Shown: piece by piece, positions 1-6,254 of the stretch
Layout of the letters: every line of letters begins with the position of its first letter
Position numbering within the stretch: position 1 is the stretch's first letter
Assembly: GCA_018883725.1 (NCBI GenBank)
Contig: JAHLFN010000054.1
Span: forward strand, 1 to 37,877
DNA from: Candidatus Fusobacterium pullicola
GTDB lineage: Bacteria > Fusobacteriota > Fusobacteriia > Fusobacteriales > Fusobacteriaceae
Length of the DNA: 37,877 nucleotides
Direction: 5' to 3'
The notes under the pieces: model-generated
Seen by the model: the letters and a program-made list of their open reading frames with translations, nothing else
What the model was told of the DNA's origin: nothing
Databases searched by the model: none
Position numbers and translations under genes: made by a program

Positions 1-1
1 T

Positions 2-544
2 AATATTAAGAATACTAATTTAAATATAATAACTACTACTAAGTTAGATAATCTAAATAAGATAGACCAAGAAGTTGAAGCTAGTAAAAAAACTAGTAGT
101 AGTTCTCTTTTGAAAACTCTTGATAAAGATATTATCCCTCAAATCAAATCTGCTTTACAAAACCATGGGTTAAGTATTCCTACTTGTAAAAATATCATGA
201 CTTTGGTTGAACAAGGCAGTATTGACCTAGCAAGAATAAAACTTGTCTTAATGACTGCCAAACTGAAAAAATGGGACGACGGAGCTGTATATCAAGCTTT
301 AAGAGACAACTGGGAGATTAAATCAGATGTTGCTCCTACTACAGTTGCTCCTGAAGAGATGGAAGCTAAAATCAAATGGCTGAAATATTTTGGTGGGATT
401 TATTCCGATAAAGAATTAAGAGCGGAATTTGAAAAATTAATTACTCCTATTCCTTTAGAAACTCTGAACAAAAATAAAAGCAAGTTGGCAAAAATGACTA
501 TCTTTGAATTTAGAAGTTGCTTAACTAATCTGAAAGGAGCATAA
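2..544 (+). CDS. Unknown element protein, 5' end cut by the window; possible replication-protein C-terminus
   Basis: The frame is open from the first full codon at base 2 to the stop at 544 (180 residues visible). No ATG and no ribosome binding site occur near the TTG at 110, so that TTG is not the start; the gene continues to the left. The first ~40 visible residues are a low-complexity Asn/Thr/Lys/Ser-rich linker. After it comes a compact, probably helical domain of about 65 residues, then a second Lys-rich domain containing WLKYFGG. I do not recognise the family. Its position just ahead of partition genes would suit a replication initiator, but that is positional inference only. The next gene follows after two bases, so they are probably co-transcribed. 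Confidence 0.6.
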   Translation, partial: NIKNTNLNIITTTKLDNLNKIDQEVEASKKTSSSSLLKTLDKDIIPQIKSALQNHGLSIPTCKNIMTLVEQGSIDLARIKLVLMTAKLKKWDDGAVYQALRDNWEIKSDVAPTTVAPEEMEAKIKWLKYFGGIYSDKELRAEFEKLITPIPLETLNKNKSKLAKMTIFEFRSCLTNLKGA

Positions 545-546
545 AA

Positions 547-774
547 ATGGCAATTAAAATATCTGTTGAAAATTATAAACAAATAACTCAACTTTGTGAA
601 GAATTAAAAATTGATGTCAATAAATATAATTCCATTAAGGCAGAATTAGCTGGTAAATTAATACTTGATCTTGTAAAGCTTAAAATGTTTCATTCAGGGG
701 ATTTAGCTGCAGGAAGGATCTTAGCCCCTATTCCTCAAGATTACATGGAAGGGGGTAAATATGACTGTAGATAA
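547..774 (+). CDS. Small hypothetical protein (75 aa)
   Basis: An AAAGGAGC ribosome binding site overlaps the stop region of the preceding gene, placing this ATG in a tight operon. The product is small, soluble and mostly predicted helical (a Lys/Leu-rich first 50 residues, then a short Pro-containing tail ending in DYMEGGKYDCR). There is no signal peptide or membrane segment. Its last 14 bases overlap the next gene, whose ribosome binding site (GGGGG) lies inside this coding sequence. I do not recognise the family; small proteins between replication and partition genes are common on plasmids. Confidence 0.65.
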   Translation: MAIKISVENYKQITQLCEELKIDVNKYNSIKAELAGKLILDLVKLKMFHSGDLAAGRILAPIPQDYMEGGKYDCR

Positions 775-1108
775 TAAAAAAATTGAAAAATTTTTATTTA
801 ATATTCAATTTAATAAAAGCTTCTTACTTGAAGCAAACGAATGGGAAAATAAATTTTTATTCAATATTTGTGAAAGTCATGGTATTACTAAAAAAGAATT
901 AGCCTTGTTTATTTATGATTATAGACAATCTAACTCTAAGAAAATAACAAAAAGAAAAATAACTGGAAGAGTTTTAGATACTAAAACAGGAATAATTTAT
1001 AAAAATGTCTTAGATTACTCTAAAAAAACTGGTATAAGCAAAAATAAAGCTTATGCAAATGTTCAAAAAAATACTAAAAGATTTAAATTGCTGGAGGTAA
1101 ACGAATGA
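761..1108 (+). CDS. Small putative DNA-binding protein with NUMOD-like C-terminus
   Basis: The product has 115 residues. The ATG follows a GAAGGGGG ribosome binding site inside the upstream gene. The N-terminal ~60 residues are helical and unfamiliar. The C-terminal half (about 65-110) has the pattern of NUMOD1-type modules: a short beta hairpin around VLDTKTGIIYKNVLDYSK, then a helix-turn-helix-like GISKNKAYANVQ. NUMOD1 modules are small DNA-binding units found in nucleases and phage regulators; the assignment rests on pattern only. The stop overlaps the parA start as ATGA, typical of translational coupling, so it may act with the partition genes as a regulator or centromere-binding accessory. 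Function unproven. Confidence 0.6.
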   Translation: MTVDNKKIEKFLFNIQFNKSFLLEANEWENKFLFNICESHGITKKELALFIYDYRQSNSKKITKRKITGRVLDTKTGIIYKNVLDYSKKTGISKNKAYANVQKNTKRFKLLEVNE

Positions 1109-1797
1109 ATAAAGTGGTACTAATAAAAGCCAATAAGGGAGGAGTAGGCAAGAGTTGGATAACTCTTCAATTGGCTCACAAAATGGTAATAGATGGAAAA
1201 AAGGTTATTATTATAACCTCAGATTCTCAAAATAACATATTAGATTTTAGTGGGAATGCTAGTCTTACTCCACTTGGGTTAGATGAATGGCTTAAAGGGG
1301 AGAATGGTGGCTTCACCGAACTAAGAAAAAATCTTTACTACATTCCATTTAACTCTACAATGTTAGAAGAAGAGTTGGAAGTAAAGTTTGAGAGCTTTAT
1401 GAATGTTTTAAAATCAGAATTTGATTACATATTCATTGACTCTACTCCAGTTTTAAATTTAGATAAAAAATTTATTGAGTTGGCTGATGAGGTAGTTATC
1501 CCAACATTCCTCGACAATGTAACGATTGGGTCTATTGCTACTCTTATGGAGCAGATAGAGCCAAAAAATAAAGTCAAAGCTATAATTCCTAATAGGGCTG
1601 GAAGAAATAAAATTGAGAAAGAATATTATGAAAATTTAAAAGATACTGTTTCTCAAAATATTTTACTAACTGTACCTATCAGACAAAGTACCTTTATTTC
1701 TAAAGCTATTGATGATGGAAAAACTATATGGGAATACAGAGCAAAAAAGGCTAGAACTCTCCAAAAATTATTTTTACAAATTCTGGAGGTGTTGTAA
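1105..1797 (+). CDS. parA: ParA-family partition ATPase
   Basis: This 230-residue protein is a deviant Walker-A ATPase of the ParA/MinD superfamily, which drives segregation of plasmids and chromosomes through ATP-dependent binding to nucleoid DNA. The P-loop is KGGVGKSW at residues 11-18, with the signature lysine K11 and phosphate-binding K16. The A' motif is the SDSQNN segment (39-44) and Walker B is YIFIDSTP, with D112. The length matches the short type Ib/SIMIBI plasmid ParAs that lack an N-terminal helix-turn-helix, so autoregulation would depend on another protein. It overlaps the upstream gene by four bases and the downstream gene by one (TAATG), placing it in a coupled operon with its likely partner at 1797. 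Confidence 0.9.
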   Translation: MNKVVLIKANKGGVGKSWITLQLAHKMVIDGKKVIIITSDSQNNILDFSGNASLTPLGLDEWLKGENGGFTELRKNLYYIPFNSTMLEEELEVKFESFMNVLKSEFDYIFIDSTPVLNLDKKFIELADEVVIPTFLDNVTIGSIATLMEQIEPKNKVKAIIPNRAGRNKIEKEYYENLKDTVSQNILLTVPIRQSTFISKAIDDGKTIWEYRAKKARTLQKLFLQILEVL

Positions 1798-2774
1798 TGA
1801 GTAATAAAATGGCTGTATTTAATAAACTAAAAGCTACAATGCAAGAACTAGAATGGCATTCAACTTTTGATTTCGAGAGTTACGAAATCAATGCAGAAGA
1901 TAAAGCCTTTATTGAGAAAAAAGAAGAACTTATCTCAAATAGTTTTAAAAAATACAGTTCTTCAAAATATGATATCTGTGTAGCTCTTATGGAAGTAAAA
2001 GTCAGACTTCAAAAGAGCGGAGAAGGTAGCTTTATGGCTTGGTATACTCACTTAGGATTTACAAAAGATAAAGTAAGTGAGCTCCTAAAAACTTATGAGT
2101 TGTACATCCAAGCCCCACACATGAAAGATTATATCAGCTCTCTCTCTGGAGTAGCTGTTAGATTACTTACTCATAAAGATGTTTCTCCTCTATTAGCACT
2201 AGATATAATGGAAAAAGGTGTAAAAAATATGGAAGATATAAAAGAGATAATTGAACTAGCTCTCTCTCCAGTAGAGAAAAAAGCTATTGAATATAAAAGC
2301 AGTATCTCTAAAAAATCTTTAGGAGCTATCAAAAGTATTGAAAAGCAGATTAAAAAATCATCTTCTCCTACTGAACTAAATTCAGCTAAAAAAGAAATTG
2401 AAGCTATGAAAAAATTATTATCTGACATGGAAGAAGATATACTTATTAGAGAGAAAGAATATGAAAATAAAAATAATTTGAAATTACCTACTTCTCCAGC
2501 TCCTATGATTGAAGTTCCTACTGTTGAAGAATTTAATAATGCTTCAGCATTTATTGATGAAAAAGGACATATATATTTTGTCCGTGGTGGAATAGGGAAT
2601 AGTGAATTTAAAGTTTATTTTGCTAAAACCTTATCAGATTATAAAAATGATTTTAGAGTTCATGGGGTAAAATCTCCTTTACTTCCTTATAGAAAAACAA
2701 GAGGAGAGGCTTATGCTGATTTAATTTCTTATGCTAGAAATAAAAAAATGAAGCCTCTTAAGGAGGATAACTAG
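1797..2774 (+). CDS. Putative ParA partner with a DUF3102-like module
   Basis: The product has 325 residues and starts one base inside parA. Residues ~48-115 resemble DUF3102: a helix with ALMEVKVRLQKSGEGSF, then FMAWYTHLGFTKDKVSELLKTYELY, a helix-turn-helix-like unit found in plasmid and phage proteins. Residues ~160-225 are Lys/Glu-rich and likely coiled coil. A linker rich in Pro (about 230-240) leads to a C-terminal beta-containing domain (about 240-320). I see no canonical ParB/Spo0J nuclease-like motif. Its place directly after parA makes it the best candidate for the DNA-binding partition partner, but it could also be an accessory or replication protein. That role is inference. Confidence 0.7.
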   Translation: MSNKMAVFNKLKATMQELEWHSTFDFESYEINAEDKAFIEKKEELISNSFKKYSSSKYDICVALMEVKVRLQKSGEGSFMAWYTHLGFTKDKVSELLKTYELYIQAPHMKDYISSLSGVAVRLLTHKDVSPLLALDIMEKGVKNMEDIKEIIELALSPVEKKAIEYKSSISKKSLGAIKSIEKQIKKSSSPTELNSAKKEIEAMKKLLSDMEEDILIREKEYENKNNLKLPTSPAPMIEVPTVEEFNNASAFIDEKGHIYFVRGGIGNSEFKVYFAKTLSDYKNDFRVHGVKSPLLPYRKTRGEAYADLISYARNKKMKPLKEDN

Positions 2775-2775
2775 T

Positions 2776-2835
2776 ATGATAGCAAGATTAAAAAAATTTT
2801 TAGGATATAAAATAAAATTTTATGGGAGATTTTAG
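2776..2835 (+). CDS. Possible 19-aa basic micropeptide
   Basis: An ATG lies 8 bases after an AAGGAGGA ribosome binding site at 2760-2767 and opens a 20-codon frame, MIARLKKFLGYKIKFYGRF then stop. The peptide is strongly basic with alternating hydrophobics and could form an amphipathic helix. The stop codon touches the palindrome at 2834-2850. Such short frames can arise by chance, but the ribosome binding site is good and has no other gene to serve. No homolog is recognised. Confidence 0.35.
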   Translation: MIARLKKFLGYKIKFYGRF

Positions 2836-2850
2836 AGGGAAGTTCCCTCT
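2834..2850. repeat. 17-bp perfect palindrome
   Basis: AGAGGGAA-G-TTCCCTCT is a perfect inverted repeat around a single central base, lying between the partition genes and the DUF2786-like gene. No U-run follows, so it is not an intrinsic terminator. It could be an operator or centromere-like site for a protein of this element, or an RNA hairpin near the ribosome binding site at 2861. Only one copy was noticed. Confidence 0.5.
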
Positions 2851-2870
2851 CCTCTCCCTTGGAGGAAGAA

Positions 2871-3368
2871 ATGAAAAATAAACTAGAAAAATTAAGAAAA
2901 CTTAGAAGTCTTGCAGAAGATACTAGCACTACTCTTTTTGAAAGAGAACTAGCTCATCAAAAATACGTTGAGTATAAAAATAAATATAGTCTAGATGATA
3001 CTGAAATCGAAAGAGATTTTGTTTTTATAAAAGTATCTGACCAGCACGAATTAAAATTATTATATGCTATTGTAGATAGCTTTAATATAGAAATGTATCA
3101 ATTAAAAAAACATTCTAAATTAAAAGTATATTTTTATGCAACTAAATCAGAATACCTTGCTATAAAAGATGAGTATGACTGGCATCGTTCAAAATTAATT
3201 CATATTTTAGAAGGGACTACTATTAAATATTTGCATTCTCAAGTCATAGTCCCAGTTGAAAATAAAAATTCTAATATAAAATATAATGAAGAATTTTTGA
3301 AAGCTTATCACGGAAATTCCTGGCTAGATAAAGAAAGGTATAAAAATAAATTAAAGCTTGAGAACTAA
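2871..3368 (+). CDS. DUF2786-like protein
   Basis: The ATG at 2871 is preceded by GGAGGAAG at 2861-2868; an upstream in-frame TTG at 2859 lies on that site and is rejected as the start. The product has 165 residues. Residues 1-45 match the DUF2786 pattern: KLRKLRSLAEDTSTTLFERELAHQKYVEYKNKYSL carries the leucine-rich 'K(I/L)xxLxxLA' helix, then a second helix ending in the K-Y-x-L segment. The rest holds a mixed alpha/beta domain with YDWHRSKL and a Lys-rich C-terminus. DUF2786 proteins are common in phages and plasmids and their function is unknown. No signal peptide or membrane segment is seen. Confidence 0.7.
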   Translation: MKNKLEKLRKLRSLAEDTSTTLFERELAHQKYVEYKNKYSLDDTEIERDFVFIKVSDQHELKLLYAIVDSFNIEMYQLKKHSKLKVYFYATKSEYLAIKDEYDWHRSKLIHILEGTTIKYLHSQVIVPVENKNSNIKYNEEFLKAYHGNSWLDKERYKNKLKLEN

Positions 3369-3397
3369 TCTACTTTATTTTATGGGGGGAAATAGAA

Positions 3398-3673
3398 ATG
3401 AATGAAAAATATTCAATCCTTTTACTTCACAAAGGATTCAGAGGTATAAAAAAACATGTATCAAAAGAATTAAAAGATACTTACGATTTAATTCGTAGCA
3501 TGAAATATCGAATTACCGATTTAAAAAAATTGAGTGTAGTAGAAGTTATCTTTATTCGTCAACGTTGCTATGAACTTAAAGTAGGGAGTTTCGATGAACT
3601 CTTAAAAACTTTGGAAATAGATGTAACTTATGATGAAAGGGGAATTAAAAGGGGGATAAAAAATAATGTATAA
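3398..3673 (+). CDS. Small basic hypothetical protein (91 aa)
   Basis: A strong GGGGGG ribosome binding site precedes the ATG. The product is basic and largely helical, with two paired helices (about 20-65) around ELKDTYDLIRSMKYRITDLKKL and VVEVIFIRQRCYELK, then a short C-terminal segment ending GIKRGIKNNV. The size and charge fit a nucleic-acid-binding accessory protein, but I do not recognise the family. Its last 8 bases overlap the Cys-rich small gene that follows. Confidence 0.6.
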   Translation: MNEKYSILLLHKGFRGIKKHVSKELKDTYDLIRSMKYRITDLKKLSVVEVIFIRQRCYELKVGSFDELLKTLEIDVTYDERGIKRGIKNNV

Positions 3674-3833
3674 AATTCAATTTTCTTGCAACAATTGTTA
3701 CTATTGTGAAGAAATAGGAAATCTTAAGTTATGCAATAATAAAAACTCTACTAAATATAATAAAGAAATTGATGTGGCTGGAATATGCAGCCACTTTAAA
3801 AAAGGGATCTATTGGGAGGAAGTGGAGGAATAA
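3666..3833 (+). CDS. Cys-rich small putative zinc-binding protein (55 aa)
   Basis: The ATG at 3666 lies inside the 3' end of the preceding gene; the AAAGGGGGATAAA segment ~10 bases upstream serves as ribosome binding site. The frame runs 55 codons to the TAA at 3831-3833. Cysteines fall at residues 8, 11, 14, 23 and 41 with His43: CNNCYYC, then LC, then CSH. This spacing suggests a zinc-binding knuckle of the kind seen in many small phage proteins. The stop codon shares a base with the next ATG (TAATG), so the genes are coupled. No specific function can be given. Confidence 0.65.
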   Translation: MYKIQFSCNNCYYCEEIGNLKLCNNKNSTKYNKEIDVAGICSHFKKGIYWEEVEE

Positions 3834-4234
3834 TGAAAGCATTTAACAGTAGAAATACGCCAAAAGAACATTATTTATTTAGAAAAAAAGGTGGAAAGTT
3901 ATCTTTAACCAAAGTAACAGAATATAAAAATTATTTTGGAGAAAAAGCAAAAGAAACACATACCCAAATTTTTAAAATTTTTAGAAAAGATAAAAAAATT
4001 TATCTTCAATGTCCTTGTTATAGAAAAATACAATATGCTGGAGAATTATCAAAATTTATAAAAAATTCAAAAGGAACAAGTATTACAGAAACGATTGATA
4101 CCTTTAAAAGATTAGTTGAATTTCGTAAATATAATGTTGATGTTTCTAAAATTGAAAGAAAATATTTTGTAAGTAGAGATATATTTGAAATTGAAGAAAT
4201 ATTACTAAAAAAAGGAATATTGAAGAAGAAATAA
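3833..4234 (+). CDS. Hypothetical basic protein (133 aa)
   Basis: The start is the ATG at 3833, 3-4 bases after AGTGGAGGAA; a TTG at 3812 in the same frame lies inside the upstream gene and lacks a suitable binding site. The protein is basic and has a beta-rich first half with KIFRKDKKIYLQCPCYRK, whose CPC pair may bind metal or be structural, and a helical second half. There is no signal peptide. I do not recognise the family. Neighbours on both sides overlap by one base, so it belongs to a coupled string of small element genes. Confidence 0.6.
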   Translation: MKAFNSRNTPKEHYLFRKKGGKLSLTKVTEYKNYFGEKAKETHTQIFKIFRKDKKIYLQCPCYRKIQYAGELSKFIKNSKGTSITETIDTFKRLVEFRKYNVDVSKIERKYFVSRDIFEIEEILLKKGILKKK

Positions 4235-4329
4235 TGGGTTACTGGAGATGTAAAAAGTGTGGGGGAGTTATCCGCTTACATAAGATAATTTTTAAACATG
4301 AAATAAAAGGAGAGAGAAATGGAAAATAG
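4234..4329 (+). CDS. Tiny zinc-ribbon-like ORF (31 aa)
   Basis: The ATG shares a base with the preceding TAA (TAATG), and the frame ends at 4327-4329, overlapping the next gene by 11 bases. The peptide starts MGYWRCKKCGGVIRLHK: a CxxCGG knuckle after Trp, as in half of a rubredoxin-like zinc ribbon, but with no second Cys pair. Two copies might complete a site by dimerising. There is no separate ribosome binding site apart from coupling, so expression is uncertain. Confidence 0.4.
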   Translation: MGYWRCKKCGGVIRLHKIIFKHEIKGERNGK

Positions 4330-4546
4330 CAAAAAAATATTAGAACTTATAATTATGAAACCCTCTGATGAAGAAATTCATTTTGGTATTAATACTGATG
4401 TTCCTCTTACACAAGAAGAATGTAATGAAATTATAAAAATATATAGTAGAGCTTTTGCTAGAAAGTACGACTTGGAAAAAGAAAAGATAGAAAAAATAGA
4501 AGACATGAACCCACATAAATTTATAGAAATTAAACACGCTAATTAG
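4319..4546 (+). CDS. Small hypothetical protein (75 aa)
   Basis: AAAAGGAGAGAGAA lies just upstream of the ATG. The product is acidic with a beta-alpha layout: residues 1-30 include IIMKPSDEEIHFGINTDVPL, followed by helices with EECNEIIKIYSRAFARKYDLEKEKIEKI. It has no recognisable motif, signal peptide or membrane segment. The gene sits between a tiny zinc-ribbon-like ORF and a YopX-family gene, in a stretch typical of phage or plasmid early regions. Confidence 0.55.
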   Translation: MENSKKILELIIMKPSDEEIHFGINTDVPLTQEECNEIIKIYSRAFARKYDLEKEKIEKIEDMNPHKFIEIKHAN

Positions 4547-4572
4547 AAGGGGAAAAATGGAGGTAAAAGATA

Positions 4573-5148
4573 ATGAGAGATATACAATTTAGAGGATTTG
4601 ATTTAGATACAAAAAGTTGGCATTATGGCTATTATATAAAACATATTGATTCTACTCCTTGTGTATTTAATTCTGAAGAAGAAGCTAAAAAATGGCATGA
4701 GGAACATACAAAGCATATTATTTCTTTCGATGGTTTTTCAGACTGGTGGATGCCTAGAGATGTTAAAGGGTGCTATGTAGATCCAAAATCATTGGGACAA
4801 GATAGTGGTTGGATAGATAAAAATTCCAAAACGATTTATGAAGGTGACATTCTAAAAATAGAAACAGAAGATGGAAAAACTGCTGTAGTCATTTGTAAAT
4901 ATGGAAAAATAAAAAGAAGGTTATTACCAGAGTTAGACTTAGAAGTTAATTTAGAGGAGTTATTGGATTTAATTTTTGAAGCTCCTGTTATAGAGATAAA
5001 TGGATTTTATTTCGAAAGAGAAGATGGAACTAATACTTATCCAATAGTGTGCAATCATCTTGGTAAACATGATTGTCTTTCTATGGAAATTATTGGAAAT
5101 GTTTATGAAAATAAAGATTTAGTAAAAGAGTTTTTTAAGGTTGATTAA
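4573..5148 (+). CDS. YopX-family protein
   Basis: The 191-residue product opens with RDIQFRGFDLDTKSWHYGYY, the YopX hallmark ('fRa.d..t..W.yG'), and continues with SGWIDKNSKTIYEGDILKI (about 100-118; 'tgl.DknGkeIyegDIv') and ends with the IIGNVYENKDL signature. The family is named after YopX of Bacillus phage SPbeta and is almost confined to phages and conjugative elements; its function is unknown, and the fold is a beta barrel suited to binding. This copy carries a longer central insert (about 120-165) than many homologs. The ribosome binding site is GGAGGTAAA. Its stop codon abuts the next ATG directly. Confidence 0.85.
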   Translation: MRDIQFRGFDLDTKSWHYGYYIKHIDSTPCVFNSEEEAKKWHEEHTKHIISFDGFSDWWMPRDVKGCYVDPKSLGQDSGWIDKNSKTIYEGDILKIETEDGKTAVVICKYGKIKRRLLPELDLEVNLEELLDLIFEAPVIEINGFYFEREDGTNTYPIVCNHLGKHDCLSMEIIGNVYENKDLVKEFFKVD

Positions 5149-5432
5149 ATGAGAATTTTAAAACTAGCAGTTAAAAAAAAGTATTTTAATGAAATAAAAC
5201 AAGGTACTAAAACCGAAGAATATCGGCTAGTAAAAAAGTACTGGGGAAAAAGGCTCCTAAAAGAATATGACGAAGTTCATATTACCCTAGGATATCCAAA
5301 AAAGATGAAAAAGAAAAAATTTTAAAATTTAAATGGGCTAGTTATGAAGTAAAAACTATTCAACATGATGAATTTGGAGCTGCTCCTGTTAGAGTTTATG
5401 CTATCAAACTTGAAGAAAGAATTTATAATTAA
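5149..5432 (+). CDS. ASCH-like protein split by a -1 frameshift at A_AAA_AAG
   Basis: The zero frame runs 58 codons from the ATG at 5149 to a stop at 5323-5325. It starts RILKLAVKKKYFNEIKQGTK and continues KTEEYRLVKKYW, which is the substrate-pocket pattern of small ASCH-domain proteins (RNA- or nucleotide-binding, PUA-like fold). The expected C-terminal half, WASYEVKTI to VRVYAIKLEERIYN, follows in the -1 frame and ends at 5430-5432. The frames join at CCA AAA AAG (5296-5304), a perfect A_AAA_AAG slippery heptamer in the right phase. Slippage would give a 94-residue protein, a normal length for such proteins. It may be programmed frameshifting, transcriptional slippage, or a simple one-base loss. 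Confidence 0.75.
5298..5304 (+). promoter_or_regulatory. A_AAA_AAG ribosomal frameshift heptamer (candidate)
   Basis: The phase is CC|A AAA AAG in the zero frame, the same heptamer and phase as the E. coli dnaX site. An AGGA at 5289-5292 lies just upstream and could act as a weak Shine-Dalgarno-like stimulator. Downstream sequence is very A+T-rich and shows no strong hairpin, which weakens the case for efficient programmed frameshifting. Confidence 0.45.
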
Positions 5433-5477
5433 ATTAAAAAAAGAACATTGGAAATTGAAAAAAAGTTAAGAAATAAC

Positions 5478-5506
5478 TTGTAATTAAAGGAATAGTAAGG
5501 TATTAT
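5478..5506 (+). promoter_or_regulatory. Promoter for the DPCY/GWGDG gene
   Basis: TTGTAA (5478-5483), a 17-base spacer and TATTAT (5501-5506) lie in the 123-base gap before the gene at 5556. A small inverted repeat (AAGTTA/TAACTT, 5463-5479) overlaps the -35 region and could be an operator. Confidence 0.5.
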
Positions 5507-5555
5507 ACACACAACCTAAGAAATACAAGGCTAGAGAGCCAACAAGGAGGACATT

Positions 5556-6098
5556 ATGGAATTTATAACTAAATTAAAATTAGAGGATAAGGTTGTGGTA
5601 ACAGACCCTTGCTATTGCTATGAACCAAATCAAAGAGGAATAGTACTTTTAGAGAATGTTCAAGCTGGAGATTATAAATGTTATGTTATTTATAATAAAG
5701 AAAAAAGAGTAAAAGAAGCAATAATTTTACACGAAAGCTTATCTGCTTGGCATCAAGAAGATTACTTATGGTTGCAAGATGGATTTATCTGTGTTGATGC
5801 CGCTATAGCTGGAGTGATCAATTATAGCTTACATGAAGAGATGAGAAGATGCAAGAATAGAAATGAGAAAAAATGGGAAGATAAATATTATAAAGAAATA
5901 TGTGAGTTATTTTCAAAAGATACTGATACAATTACTTTTAGAGAAAATTCTTTCATCACTAGTACTGGATGGGGTGATGGAAGATATGAAGTTTATGTTA
6001 CTAAGAAAGAAAAAAATAAAATCCTCGGAATAAAAATAATCTATGATGAAGATGAAGAGGAAATCGAAGAGGATTGGGAAGATGAAGAAGAATATTAA
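5556..6098 (+). CDS. DPCY/GWGDG-motif protein with acidic tail, unknown function
   Basis: The 180-residue protein has TDPCY at residues 16-20, a middle FICVDAAIAGVIN segment, STGWGDGRYEVYV near 138-150 and a strongly acidic tail (about 160-180, nearly all Asp/Glu). The three motifs (DPCY; a D-x-x-x-x-G loop; GDGxYxV) recur in uncharacterised phage and bacterial proteins, and I recall something similar in DUF4241-type proteins, so this placement is tentative. The ribosome binding site is AAGGAGGA. The gene has its own promoter upstream and a strong terminator downstream, so it is a separate transcription unit just ahead of the recombinase. No signal peptide. A DNA-mimic role for the tail is only speculation. 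Confidence 0.65.
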   Translation: MEFITKLKLEDKVVVTDPCYCYEPNQRGIVLLENVQAGDYKCYVIYNKEKRVKEAIILHESLSAWHQEDYLWLQDGFICVDAAIAGVINYSLHEEMRRCKNRNEKKWEDKYYKEICELFSKDTDTITFRENSFITSTGWGDGRYEVYVTKKEKNKILGIKIIYDEDEEEIEEDWEDEEEY

Positions 6099-6107
6099 AA
6101 GTTATTT

Positions 6108-6135
6108 GAAGAGAGAAATTATTCTCTCTTCTTTT
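6108..6135 (+). terminator. Intrinsic terminator
   Basis: A perfect 10-bp stem (GAAGAGAGAA / TTCTCTCTTC) with an ATTA loop is followed by TTTT. It ends the transcription unit of the gene at 5556. Confidence 0.85.
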
Positions 6136-6152
6136 AATACAGGAGGTAATTT

Positions 6153-6254
6153 ATGGGAACTATTATCAGAAAAGAAAATATAACTAATGAAGAAAAAAAC
6201 ACAATCTTAAGACTATTATTACAAACAGCTAAAGAAGAATTAAGTGTCGAATAA
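6153..6254 (+). CDS. 33-aa leader ORF overlapping the recombinase gene
   Basis: An optimal AGGAGGTAA ribosome binding site at 6141-6149 precedes the ATG. The short acidic/basic helical peptide (MGTIIRKENITNEEKNTI... ending ELSVE) overlaps the GTG start of the recombinase by 11 bases in another frame. The recombinase has no strong binding site of its own, so this ORF probably exists to couple or limit recombinase translation. The peptide may also have a function of its own. No homolog recognised. Confidence 0.6.
   Translation: MGTIIRKENITNEEKNTILRLLLQTAKEELSVE

Noticed and set aside
110-112. TTG as the start of a 144-aa protein
   Set aside because: The frame is open to base 2 without any stop, and no ribosome binding site lies before the TTG; the gene is simply cut by the window.
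2171-2428. Leftward ORF opposite the ParA-partner gene
   Set aside because: Antisense shadow with Ser/Phe/Ile bias and no ribosome binding site.
5149-5432. Calling the ASCH-like gene a plain pseudogene
   Set aside because: The join is exactly at a slippery heptamer in the right phase and both halves are intact, so frameshifted expression remains open.
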